From Streptomyces sp. ASQP_92 (GTDB taxonomy: Bacteria; Actinomycetota; Actinomycetes; Streptomycetales; Streptomycetaceae): a stretch of 64,000 nucleotides of DNA. Shown here in pieces: positions 1 through 7,918 of this stretch; the stretch's first letter is position 1, and each line of letters opens with the position of its first letter. Under the pieces are notes generated by a model. The model was not told the origin of the DNA, searched no databases, and saw nothing but the letters and a program-made list of their open reading frames with translations. The position numbers and the translations under genes are program-made. The stretch spans positions 62,001-126,000 of the forward strand of contig NZ_JAODUA010000011.1 in assembly GCF_025399895.1 (NCBI RefSeq). The letters run 5' to 3'.

Positions 1-926
1 GCCCGGTGGTCCGCGCGGAACCCGTCGAAGTAGCTGTCCGGCAGGCGCAGCGCCTCGGCCACCGCGTACTGGAAGGGCCCCGACGCCACATACGTCAGGA
101 ACTGCTTGGCCGAGCGGACCGCGGCCACCAGCTCGGGGGAGGCGGTGATCCAGCCGACCTTCCAGCCCGTGAAGGAGAACGTCTTGCCCGCCGAGCCGAT
201 GGTGACCGTGCGCTCGCGCATGCCGGGGAAGGAGGCGAGCGGGATGTGCTCGGCACCGTCGAAGACGAGGTGCTCGTACACCTCGTCGGTGACCACCAGC
301 AGATCGCGCTCACAGGCGAGCTCGGCGACCGCGGCCAGCTCGGCGCGGGTCAGCACCGTGCCGGTCGGGTTGTGCGGGGTGTTGAGGAGGATCAGGCGGG
401 TGCGGGGGGTGACGGCCGCGCGCAACTCGTCCAGATCCAGCGCGAAGTGGCGCTGCCCGGCATCGCCGCCGGGTGCCGCGGCGGGGCGCAGGGTGACGGG
501 CACGCGGGTGCCACCCGCCATCGCGATGCACGCGGCGTACGAGTCGTAGTACGGCTCAAGGGCGATGACCTCGTCGCCCGGCTCCAGCAGGGCCAGCAGG
601 GACGCGGCGATCGCCTCGGTGGCGCCCGCGGTGACCAGGACCTCCCGGTCCGGGTCGTAGGCCAGGCCGTAGCGGCGCTGCTGGTGCTCGGCGATCGCGG
701 TGCGCAGTTCGGGGACGCCGGGGCCGGGCGGGTACTGGTTGCCGTGGCCCTCGCGCAGCGCGCGGACCGCGGCCTCCCGTACCGCCTCGGGCCCGTCGGT
801 GTCGGGGAAGCCCTGGCCGAGGTTGATGGACCCGGTCCGCTGGGCGAGAGCGGACATCTCGGCGAAGATCGTCGTCCCGAAGTCGGCGAGGCGGCGGTTG
901 AGGAGAGGGCGCGCGCTGGAGGTCAT
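1..926 (-). CDS. PLP-dependent class I/II aminotransferase, 3' end cut by window edge
   Basis: Reading the minus strand from 926 gives a fold-type I aminotransferase. It has an N-terminal LGQGFPDTDGP segment, a cofactor region reading AGATEAIAASLLAL, a substrate/PLP stretch NTPHNPTG, and the Schiff-base lysine in SAGKTFSFTGWKVGW. This is the kynurenine/aspartate/methionine aminotransferase type (PatA/YbdL-like). The C-terminal part lies beyond base 1. Start: an ATG at 926 has AGGA about 8 bases upstream; an in-frame ATG at 935 is possible. It is divergent from the small gene at 1048. Substrate cannot be fixed from sequence. Family is firm, exact function is inference. Confidence 0.88.
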   Translation of the reverse strand, partial: MTSSARPLLNRRLADFGTTIFAEMSALAQRTGSINLGQGFPDTDGPEAVREAAVRALREGHGNQYPPGPGVPELRTAIAEHQQRRYGLAYDPDREVLVTAGATEAIAASLLALLEPGDEVIALEPYYDSYAACIAMAGGTRVPVTLRPAAAPGGDAGQRHFALDLDELRAAVTPRTRLILLNTPHNPTGTVLTRAELAAVAELACERDLLVVTDEVYEHLVFDGAEHIPLASFPGMRERTVTIGSAGKTFSFTGWKVGWITASPELVAAVRSAKQFLTYVASGPFQYAVAEALRLPDSYFDGFRADHR

Positions 927-1047
927 GACGGCCATCCTGCGGGCAACCTCTGGAGTTGCTCAAGTGTGCTTTGGCGCCGGGTGGCCGAGGGCATCCCCCT
1001 TCCACGCGGGCCGACGGGGGACCCGCACCACGGAAGGACGGTGGGGG

Positions 1048-1377
1048 ATGGGCATCGCGATCGGGATGGGGATCCTGGCACTGGTCGTGCTGGGTGTCGC
1101 GGTCGGTTCGGCGGCGCGGCGGCGGCGGGCGGGGCTGCGCCGGGGTCCGGCGTCGTCGCGCCGGAGGAGGGCCGCGGCCTCGTCCGCGGGGGCGTCGAGC
1201 TGGTGGGCCGGGGGCTCGGACGGCACGAGCTCGTCCTGCGGAAGCGGAAGCGGCGGCCACCACGGCCACGGGGGCGGGCACTCCTGCGGCGGCGGGCACT
1301 CCTGCGGGGGCGGAAGCCACTCCTCCTGCGGCGGCGGATCCTCGTGCGGGGGCGGCGGAGGCTGCGGTTCGAGCTGA
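1048..1377 (+). CDS. small membrane protein with Cys/Gly/His/Ser-rich tail
   Basis: A 109-residue ORF with a GGAAGG-type ribosome site just upstream of the ATG. Residues about 3-20 form one hydrophobic helix (GIAIGMGILALVVLGVAVG), followed by an Arg-rich stretch that suggests the tail stays in the cytoplasm. The last 50 residues are almost only Gly, Ser, Cys and His, in repeats such as GGGHSCGGGHSCGGG. That composition could bind metal (Zn, Cu or Ni), but this is inference. I do not recognise a named family. Similar Gly/Cys tails occur in other small Streptomyces proteins. Third-position GC supports a real gene. Confidence 0.6.
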   Translation: MGIAIGMGILALVVLGVAVGSAARRRRAGLRRGPASSRRRRAAASSAGASSWWAGGSDGTSSSCGSGSGGHHGHGGGHSCGGGHSCGGGSHSSCGGGSSCGGGGGCGSS

Positions 1378-1784
1378 GGGACCCATATGGCCCAACACCC
1401 CCGGACAAGACCCGACGGCCCCCGCACGGACCGGGCGGCGGGTCGTCCGGAGCGACGGGCGGCGGTTCACGGGCGGTCGCGGCTGACACGGGGCAGCCGA
1501 TTCCGCCGGTGACCGCGCCCGTTGTGCGCCCGGTCGGTCACGCCCGGCCGGGCGCCTTCTTTCACGCCTGTAGTTGAACGTTTGAACCGAGTGGCCCCCG
1601 AGGGGATGGAAACCCCATCAAGTTGGGTAAAAAAGCTGTGAGCGCCGCGCACTTCATGATTCCCTCGCAGATGAGAAACCACGCACCTCGGACATCGGGC
1701 GATCAGAGAGCGGCCCCCCGTCCCGCGTTTCCGAGGAGACCTCGGTCACCCACCCGCCACATGTGTGTTTTGCGGAGCCCACCC
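1378..1784. other. intergenic region, 407 bp, no gene seen
   Basis: No convincing ORF on either strand. The second half is less GC-rich than its surroundings, with direct repeats of TTGAAC around 1573-1588 and an AAAAAA tract near 1630. This probably holds the promoter of the DUF2617-aminopropyltransferase pair. I could not place a convincing -35/-10 pair. Confidence 0.4.
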
Positions 1785-2309
1785 ATGCTCACGACCCTCC
1801 AGACCGCCTATACCGACACGCGTGCCGCCGACCTCGCCTGGGCGCTGGGCCGCGAGCCGCTGCCCGCCCTGGCCGTCCTCGACCTCGAACTCTCCGGCGC
1901 CAAGCTCCAGTTGAGGCTCCTCGGCGCCTCGCACCAGGTGCTCCTCGACGAGGAGCGCGGCACCTGCTCGGAGACCGTCGCCTGTATGCCCGGCAGCAGT
2001 ACGCCACTGCCGCTCGGCGTGGCGAAACGTCTCGGGGACTGGGACTACGAGTTCGCCGCGCGTGTCGAGACGCTCTCGCACGGCTCGTTCGCGGGCCGCG
2101 CCCAGGAGCTCCTGGCCCTCGTCGCCGACCACCCCAACGGACTCGCCGGAACGTTTCCGGGATCGCCGCACGCGTTCACGGCGATGCTCGCGCAGCGCGG
2201 CGAGGGGCAGGTGTGGTGGCGCACCTGGCACGCCTACCCGCAGGAGGGCCAGCTCGTGGTGACCCGGACCCGGGTCGGCGTCCGGGTGGCCGCGCCCGCC
2301 GGCCTCTGA
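1785..2309 (+). CDS. DUF2617 family protein
   Basis: A 174-residue protein matching the actinobacterial DUF2617 family: N-terminal MLTTLQTAYTDTRAADLAW, a central ELSGAKLQLRLLGASHQV, and a C-terminal WWRTWHAYPQEGQLVVTRT. The function of the family is unknown. The ATG at 1785 is preceded by GGAG at good spacing. It lies 84 bases upstream of the membrane aminopropyltransferase-like gene on the same strand. That neighbour relation is common in Streptomyces and suggests a joint role. No signal peptide or membrane segment is seen. Confidence 0.85.
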   Translation: MLTTLQTAYTDTRAADLAWALGREPLPALAVLDLELSGAKLQLRLLGASHQVLLDEERGTCSETVACMPGSSTPLPLGVAKRLGDWDYEFAARVETLSHGSFAGRAQELLALVADHPNGLAGTFPGSPHAFTAMLAQRGEGQVWWRTWHAYPQEGQLVVTRTRVGVRVAAPAGL

Positions 2310-2393
2310 GGCGCTCGATTCGCCGCCGGTTGGCTCCAGTTGCACCCGTGTGGGTGACAGGATGCGAACGGAGGGTCACGTAGCGTTCGCATC

Positions 2394-4019
2394 ATGATCG
2401 AACCGCTCCCCGCTCCCGTGAGTAGTGCGCGGTCGGGCCGGTTCCTCGTCCTGGCCGTCGTGTTCATCTGCGCCGCCTGCGGGCTCGTGTACGAGCTCGA
2501 ACTGGTCGCCCTCGCCTCGTACTTGATCGGTGACTCCGTCACCCAGGCCTCCGTGGTCCTCTCGGTGATGGTCTTCGCCATGGGCGTCGGCTCGCTGCTC
2601 GCCAAGCGGCTGCGCTGCCGGGCCGCCGTCGGCTTCGGCCTCATCGAGGCCGCCCTCGCCCTGGTGGGCGGCTGCTCGGCGATCGTGCTGTACGCGACGT
2701 TCGCCTGGTCCGGCGGCTCGCGCTACGCGCTGGTCGCCTTCTCCCTCGCGATCGGCATGCTCATCGGGGCCGAGATTCCCCTCCTGATGACCCTCATCCA
2801 GCGGGTCTCGCGGCGCGCCGCGGGCGACGCGAGCGGCACGGTGGCCGACCTGTTCGCCGCGGACTACGTGGGCGCCCTCGTCGGCGGCCTCGCCTTCCCG
2901 TTCCTGCTGTTGCCCCAACTCGGCCAGCTCACCAGCGCCTTGCTCACCGGCTCGGTGAACGCGGTCGCGGGCGGCGCGCTCGTGCTGCTGCTCTTCGGGC
3001 GCGACCTGTCCCCGCGTGCCCGCTGGGCCCTGCTCGGCGCCAACGCGCTGGTCCTGCTGGTGCTCGCCCTGACCACCGCCATGGTCGACGACTTCGAACA
3101 GGCCGCGCGGCGCGCCGTGTACGGCGGCCAGGTGCGGGTCGCCGTCCAGACCAGCGTCCAGGAGATCGTCCTCACCGGAAAGGGCGGCGCCCCGCTCGAC
3201 CTGTTCCTCGACGGACGGCTGCGCATCAACGGCCTCGACGAGTCCCGCTACCACGCGGCCCTGGTGGGCCCCGCGCTCGACGCGGGCCCGCACGGCCGCG
3301 TCCTGATCCTGGGCGGCGGCGACGGCCTGGCCGCCCGCGAAGTGCTGCGCCACCGGGACGTGCGCTCGGTGACCCTCGTCGAACGCGACCCGGGCCTGCT
3401 CCAACTGGCCCGCGACGACGTGCGGTTGGCGGACCTCAACGCCCACGCCCTGCGCGACCCGAGGCTGCGCCCGGTGACCGGGGACGCCTTCGGCTGGCTG
3501 CGCGGCGAGGGCCGCCTGTCGGGACCGTACGACGTCGTCGTGTCCGACCTGCCCGACCCCGGCATCACCGCCAGCACCAAGCTGTACTCGCAGGAGTTCT
3601 ACGGGCTCGCCTCCCGGGTCCTGGCGCCCGGCGGCCGGCTCGTGGTGCACGCGGGGCCGGTGGCGGGCCGGCCGCGCACGTTCTGGACGGTCGCCTCCAC
3701 GGTGCGGGCGGCCGGGCTCACCACCTTCGCCTACCGGGCCACCGGGCGCAGCGCCGGATTCACCGCGGGCCCCGACCGGGCCCTCGGCTCGGCGAAGTCC
3801 CCGCACGACTGGGGCTTCGTCCTGGCGGCCCGCCCCGCCCCGCACTCGTTCGCCGCGGGAGCCACCCCGGCCCGGCCCGGCGCCGGCACCCGGCCCGGCG
3901 CCGGTGCCGAGGCCGGTGCGGGGGTGCGGCTGCCGCCCGGGAGTCTGGCGCTGACCCCGCCCCGGGAGGCGGCCGGATACCCGCCCTCGACGCTGGTGCA
4001 CCCCCGCTACGCGGACTGA
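2394..4019 (+). CDS. membrane-bound spermidine synthase-like (polyamine aminopropyltransferase) protein
   Basis: A 541-residue protein in two parts. Residues about 15-230 contain roughly seven hydrophobic helices, starting VVFICAACGLVYELELVALAS. Residues about 270-460 are a spermidine-synthase/SAM-methyltransferase-type fold, with the nucleotide loop ILGGGDGLAAREVLRH and an acidic active-site segment VVSDLPDPG. The family has the SpeE catalytic core fused to a membrane domain. The true donor and acceptor in Streptomyces are uncertain. The C-terminus is a low-complexity Ala/Gly/Pro tail (about 490-520). It follows the DUF2617 gene in the same direction. Confidence 0.85.
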   Translation: MIEPLPAPVSSARSGRFLVLAVVFICAACGLVYELELVALASYLIGDSVTQASVVLSVMVFAMGVGSLLAKRLRCRAAVGFGLIEAALALVGGCSAIVLYATFAWSGGSRYALVAFSLAIGMLIGAEIPLLMTLIQRVSRRAAGDASGTVADLFAADYVGALVGGLAFPFLLLPQLGQLTSALLTGSVNAVAGGALVLLLFGRDLSPRARWALLGANALVLLVLALTTAMVDDFEQAARRAVYGGQVRVAVQTSVQEIVLTGKGGAPLDLFLDGRLRINGLDESRYHAALVGPALDAGPHGRVLILGGGDGLAAREVLRHRDVRSVTLVERDPGLLQLARDDVRLADLNAHALRDPRLRPVTGDAFGWLRGEGRLSGPYDVVVSDLPDPGITASTKLYSQEFYGLASRVLAPGGRLVVHAGPVAGRPRTFWTVASTVRAAGLTTFAYRATGRSAGFTAGPDRALGSAKSPHDWGFVLAARPAPHSFAAGATPARPGAGTRPGAGAEAGAGVRLPPGSLALTPPREAAGYPPSTLVHPRYAD

Positions 4020-4118
4020 GGCGCAGGTGCGGCCCAGGGGCGGCGGGGTCGTGCGCGGGGCGCGATCGGGGCCGCGTTGGCGCAGACGCGACGGCCGGTG
4101 CTGAGTAGGCTCAGGACC

Positions 4119-5048
4119 ATGGAGCATGAGGCGTTCGTTCCGGTTGAGACGCAGTCCCTGCGGCAGACGCTGCGCGATCCCGGCCGGGTCGCGCGCTGTG
4201 TGCCGGGGTTCCAGCAGGATGCGGGCGAGCCGCCCATCGCGGGCCGTCTGAAGGTCCGCCTCGGCGGCCACACCATCACCTACCGGGGCGCCCTGCGCGT
4301 CACCGAGCGGGACGGTGACGTGTTCGCCCTGGAGGGCGAGGGCGTCGAGGTCCGCGGCGCGGGCGCCGCCAAGCTCACCCTGACCGTACGGCTGGCGGCG
4401 GCCCCCGGCGGCACCACCCTGGCCTTCGCGGGCACGGCGCTCGCGGAGGGCCGCGCCACCGAGGTGCCGCACGAGGCCGCCACCGCCTCGGCCCGGCGCC
4501 TCCTCGACCGGTTCGCGGCCCAGCTCGCCGACCCGGCCCGTACGGAGCAACCGGGGTCGGCGGACCTGGCGGCCGCGGCCGACGAGCCCCTGGCCCCCGC
4601 GGAGGCGGCCGACACGGACCTCAACACCGACCTGGACCCGGACGCCCCGGCGCGCCGGTCCCCGGGCCCCGGCGACGCCACCCCGGACCTCGACGCGGTG
4701 CCCGGATCCGGCCCGGTCCCGGCCGACGAACTCGGCGCCATCCTGGGGGAGGAGAACCTCGCGTCGGTCTTCGACGCCGAGGTGCCGCCGCCCTCCCTCG
4801 ACCCGCTCGCCGACGACGAATTCGCCATCGAGGTCGGCGCGCCCGCCGAGGCCGCGCACGCCCGCCGCACCATGATCGGCCGCAGCGCCGAGGAGGTCGA
4901 CCACGCCCCGCCGCGCGGCCGTTACGCCCCCGTGCCCGCGCCCTCGGGCAGCAACGCCGGTGCCACGCTGCGCTGGGCCGCGCCGGCCGCGGCCCTCGCG
5001 CTCGCCTCCGCGGTCGTCGTCGGGCGGGCCCTTCGGCGCCGGCGCTGA
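4119..5048 (+). CDS. SRPBCC/CoxG-like protein with C-terminal membrane anchor
   Basis: A 309-residue protein. Residues 1-150 have the CoxG/SRPBCC pattern: an early LRDPGRVARCVPGF (the usual 'P..W.ll.dp..la.c.pG' motif), then alternating beta strands such as LKVRLGGHTITYRGAL. The family comprises START-like ligand-binding folds, including carbon-monoxide dehydrogenase subunit G, but no CO dehydrogenase genes are nearby, so that role is unlikely. Residues about 150-280 are an acidic, disordered linker. A hydrophobic helix near the end (AAALALASAVVVGRAL) followed by RRRR looks like a tail anchor. The chosen ATG is at 4119. Confidence 0.78.
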   Translation: MEHEAFVPVETQSLRQTLRDPGRVARCVPGFQQDAGEPPIAGRLKVRLGGHTITYRGALRVTERDGDVFALEGEGVEVRGAGAAKLTLTVRLAAAPGGTTLAFAGTALAEGRATEVPHEAATASARRLLDRFAAQLADPARTEQPGSADLAAAADEPLAPAEAADTDLNTDLDPDAPARRSPGPGDATPDLDAVPGSGPVPADELGAILGEENLASVFDAEVPPPSLDPLADDEFAIEVGAPAEAAHARRTMIGRSAEEVDHAPPRGRYAPVPAPSGSNAGATLRWAAPAAALALASAVVVGRALRRRR

Positions 5049-5129
5049 GTCCGTCCGGCGCCGCGCACTTCGCGCCCCACGCGCGAGCGCCCGCCCCACA
5101 CCGGCGGGCCACCGGCTAGGGTCGACGGC

Positions 5130-5918
5130 GTGAGCAGTGACCAGATCAAATTGGGCGTCGGCGCCGCTGAATTGACCGTCGACGCGGGCAACGGCTGCCG
5201 GATCAGCAGCCTGGTGATCGACGGCACCGAGGTGCTGCGCCAGGGCGACAAGTACGGCTGCTTCCCGATGGTGCCGTGGTGCGGCCGCGTCGAGAACGGC
5301 CAGTTCCGCGACGGCGGGGTGAAGTACCAGCTCCCCCTCAACTCACCGCCGCACGCCATCCACGGCACCGGCCGCGACCACGCGTGGCACACCGCGCGGG
5401 TCTCGGACACCGAGGCCGTGTTCACCTACGAGCTGACCGACCCCTGGCCGTACACCGGCCGGGTCACCCAGATCTTCGAGCTGACCCCGGACGCGCTGAC
5501 CGTGCGGATGGGCGTGGAGACGTACGACAACTCCTTCCCGGCGCAGGTCGGGTGGCACCCCTGGTTCGTGCGGGAGATCGAGGGCAGCCGGGTCGGGCTC
5601 GCCTTCGACGCCGCGTGGCAGGAGGAGCGCGGCGACGACCACCTGCCCACCGGACGGCGGATCGAGCCGCTGCCGGGGCCCTGGGACGACTGCTTCGGGA
5701 TGCCCGACGGCGTCGATGTCACCCTCACCTGGCCCGGCCGCCTCGAACTGAAGGTGACCAGCCCCGGCGAGTGGGTCGTCATCTACGACGAGCAGGCCGA
5801 GGCGGTCTGTGTGGAGCCGCAGTCCGGCCCGCCCAACGGCCTCAACACGCTGCCCCGCCTGGTCACCCCGATCGAACCGCTGGAGCTGGCGACGACCTGG
5901 AGCTGGCGGCGCCTCTGA
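5130..5918 (+). CDS. aldose 1-epimerase (mutarotase-like) family protein
   Basis: A 262-residue beta-sandwich protein of the galactose mutarotase-like superfamily, translated from GTG at 5130. Visible family features are the N-terminal GCRISSLVIDGTEVL, the GCFPMVPWCGRVENG segment (sugar-pocket Asn-Gly and Arg), the histidine in HAIHGTGRDHAW, the conserved QVGWHPWF, and a late Glu in AVCVEPQSGPPNGLN. It would interconvert alpha and beta anomers of an aldose or sugar phosphate. Specificity is not determinable. Only 27 bases separate it from pyrE, suggesting co-transcription. Confidence 0.88.
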   Translation: MSSDQIKLGVGAAELTVDAGNGCRISSLVIDGTEVLRQGDKYGCFPMVPWCGRVENGQFRDGGVKYQLPLNSPPHAIHGTGRDHAWHTARVSDTEAVFTYELTDPWPYTGRVTQIFELTPDALTVRMGVETYDNSFPAQVGWHPWFVREIEGSRVGLAFDAAWQEERGDDHLPTGRRIEPLPGPWDDCFGMPDGVDVTLTWPGRLELKVTSPGEWVVIYDEQAEAVCVEPQSGPPNGLNTLPRLVTPIEPLELATTWSWRRL

Positions 5919-5945
5919 GCCGGCGGCGCCTTTAAGCTGGCGGGC

Positions 5946-6494
5946 ATGACTGATGTACGTGCTGACCTGCTCCAGCAGATCAAGGACAAGGCCGTGGTGC
6001 ACGGCAAGGTGACTCTCTCCTCGGGAATCGAGGCCGACTACTACGTCGACCTGCGCCGGGTCACCCTTGACGGCGCCGCCGCGCCGCTGGTCGGCCAGGT
6101 GATGCTCGACGTCACGGCCGACTTCGACTTCGACGCGGTCGGCGGCCTGACCATGGGCGCCGACCCGGTGGCCGGCGCGATGCTGCACGCCGCCGCCGCC
6201 CGCGGCCGCACCCTGGACGCCTTCGTGGTCCGCAAGGCCGCCAAGGCGCACGGCATGCAGCGCCAGGTCGAGGGTCCGGACATCAAGGGCCGCCGGGTCC
6301 TGGTCGTCGAGGACACCTCCACCACCGGCGGCTCGCCGCTGACCGCCGTCGAGGCGGTCCGCGCGGCCGGCGCCGAGGTCGTCGCCGTCGCGACCATCGT
6401 GGACCGCGCGACCGGCGCCGCCGAGAAGATCACCGAGGGCGCGGGCGTGCCCTACGTCTTCGCCTTCTCCTCGGACGAGCTGGGCCTGGCGTAG
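5946..6494 (+). CDS. pyrE: orotate phosphoribosyltransferase
   Basis: A 182-residue enzyme of pyrimidine biosynthesis that joins orotate and PRPP to give OMP in the cytoplasm. Key evidence is the PRPP-binding signature RVLVVEDTSTTGGSPLTA near residues 118-135, the upstream LTMGADPVAGAML loop, and VVRKAAKAHG with the catalytic-loop lysines. Length is normal for the bacterial family. It closely follows the mutarotase-like gene. A perfect 40-base palindrome containing a parS site follows 128 bases after the stop and probably also terminates the transcript. Confidence 0.96.
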   Translation: MTDVRADLLQQIKDKAVVHGKVTLSSGIEADYYVDLRRVTLDGAAAPLVGQVMLDVTADFDFDAVGGLTMGADPVAGAMLHAAAARGRTLDAFVVRKAAKAHGMQRQVEGPDIKGRRVLVVEDTSTTGGSPLTAVEAVRAAGAEVVAVATIVDRATGAAEKITEGAGVPYVFAFSSDELGLA

Positions 6495-6622
6495 GCGCGT
6501 CCGGGCCGTCGAGGGTGTGCGTCCGGGCGCGTCCCGGGCGTACACGGGGCCGATCCGGGGAGCGGAACTCATGACCTAGGTCCCGGGCCCACGGCGTCCT
6601 CCCTCCTGACCTGCGCGTTTTT

Positions 6623-6662
6623 CCGAGGGCGGGCTGTTTCACGTGAAACAGCCCGCCCTCGG
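6623..6662. terminator. perfect 40-bp palindrome, possible bidirectional terminator
   Basis: The left arm 6623-6642 (CCGAGGGCGGGCTGTTTCAC) is exactly complementary to the right arm 6643-6662, with no loop spacer. It sits between pyrE and fba. As RNA it would form a very stable hairpin. There is no U-tract, as is usual in Streptomyces. Its centre is a consensus parS site, annotated separately. Confidence 0.7.
6635..6650. promoter_or_regulatory. parS: parS centromere-like site (ParB binding)
   Basis: The 16-mer TGTTTCACGTGAAACA is an exact match to the consensus ParB-binding parS site known from Bacillus and Streptomyces. In Streptomyces, parS copies cluster around oriC and nucleate ParB for chromosome segregation in sporulating hyphae. 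It is the only copy I saw in the window. It is nested at the centre of a longer palindrome. Confidence 0.88.
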
Positions 6663-6780
6663 TGCGTCCACCGGGTGGAGCCGCTGTCAGAGTCTGGAAA
6701 GATAGGCCGCGACGATGACGTCGCCCCCAGGTCAGGGCCAGCACATATCGCACACCCCGCACATCACAAGGAGCGGACAG

Positions 6781-7803
6781 ATGCCCATCGCAACCCCCGA
6801 GGTCTACAACGAGATGCTCGACCGGGCGAAGGCAGGCAAGTTCGCCTACCCGGCCATCAATGTGACCTCGACCCAGACCCTGCACGCTGCGCTGCGCGGC
6901 TTCGCGGAGGCCGAGAGCGACGGCATCATCCAGATCTCCACCGGTGGTGCGGAGTTCCTGGGTGGCCAGTACAACAAGGACATGGTCACGGGCGCGGTCG
7001 CCCTGGCCGAGTTCGCGCACGTCGTCGCCGCCAAGTACGACATCACGGTCGCGCTGCACACCGACCACTGCCCCAAGGACAAGCTGGACGGCTACGTCCG
7101 CCCGCTCCTGGAGGTCTCCGCCGAGCGCGTGGCCAAGGGTCTGAACCCGCTGTTCCAGTCCCACATGTGGGACGGCTCCGCCGAGACCCTCGCGGACAAC
7201 CTGGCCATCGGCCAGGAGCTGCTCGCCAAGGCCGCCGCTGCGAAGATCATCCTTGAGGTCGAGATCACCCCGACCGGTGGCGAGGAGGACGGCGTCAGCC
7301 ACGAGATCAACGATGAGCTGTACACGACCGTCGACGACGCGCTGCGCACCGCCGAGGCCCTGGGCCTGGGCGAGAAGGGCCGCTACCTGCTCGCCGCGTC
7401 CTTCGGCAACGTCCACGGCGTCTACAAGCCGGGCAACGTCGTGCTCCGCCCCGAGCTGCTCAAGGACCTTCAGGCGGGCGTCGCCGAGAAGTACGGCAAG
7501 CCCTCGCCGTTCGACTTCGTCTTCCACGGCGGCTCGGGCTCCTCGGCCGAGGAGATCGCGACGGCCCTGGAGAACGGCGTCGTGAAGATGAACCTCGACA
7601 CCGACACCCAGTACGCCTTCACCCGGCCGGTCGCGGACCACATGTTCCGCAACTACGACGGCGTCCTGAAGGTCGACGGCGAGGTCGGCAAGAAGTCGAC
7701 CTACGACCCGCGCACCTGGGGCAAGCTCGCCGAGGCCGGCATGGCCAAGCGCGTGACCGAGGCGTGCGCGAACCTGCGCTCGACCGGTACGAAGCTGAAG
7801 TAG
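6781..7803 (+). CDS. fba: class II fructose-bisphosphate aldolase
   Basis: A 340-residue glycolytic/gluconeogenic enzyme cleaving fructose 1,6-bisphosphate to DHAP and glyceraldehyde 3-phosphate, with a divalent metal. Seen: ALHTDHCPKD at residues 91-100 with the zinc-ligand His and catalytic Asp, EVEITPTGGEEDGV with acidic metal-site residues, NVHGVYKPGNV with a further His ligand, FVFHGGSGSS for phosphate binding, and VVKMNLDTDTQ near the C-terminus. AAGGAG lies 7 bases before the ATG. The in-frame upstream extension is not expected for this family. It is monocistronic between the parS palindrome and a strong hairpin. Confidence 0.97.
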   Translation: MPIATPEVYNEMLDRAKAGKFAYPAINVTSTQTLHAALRGFAEAESDGIIQISTGGAEFLGGQYNKDMVTGAVALAEFAHVVAAKYDITVALHTDHCPKDKLDGYVRPLLEVSAERVAKGLNPLFQSHMWDGSAETLADNLAIGQELLAKAAAAKIILEVEITPTGGEEDGVSHEINDELYTTVDDALRTAEALGLGEKGRYLLAASFGNVHGVYKPGNVVLRPELLKDLQAGVAEKYGKPSPFDFVFHGGSGSSAEEIATALENGVVKMNLDTDTQYAFTRPVADHMFRNYDGVLKVDGEVGKKSTYDPRTWGKLAEAGMAKRVTEACANLRSTGTKLK

Positions 7804-7860
7804 GCGCTTCTCGTTCGCCGATGTTCGTTCAACGGCGGCGAACCTCCGCCTATGGTCGTT

Positions 7861-7896
7861 CGGGCCCGGCATCCCCTCGCGGGGGTGCCGGGCCCG
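7861..7896 (+). terminator. hairpin after fba
   Basis: A stem of 16 bases with one mismatch: the left arm CGGGCCCGGCATCCCC pairs with 7881-7896 around a TCGC loop. No U-tract. It is placed 58 bases after the fba stop and 22 bases before the next start. Confidence 0.65.
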
Positions 7897-7918
7897 TGCC
7901 GTTTCCAGGGGAGGCCCC

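Noticed and set aside
6..1577. 523-codon plus-strand open frame at the left edge
   Set aside because: Opposite the clear aminotransferase on the minus strand; composition is typical of an antisense shadow.
2376..5099. 907-codon open frame on the minus strand across the aminopropyltransferase and CoxG-like genes
   Set aside because: It is the reverse-frame shadow of two well-supported plus-strand genes; its translation is low-complexity Gly/Arg/Ala with no domain.
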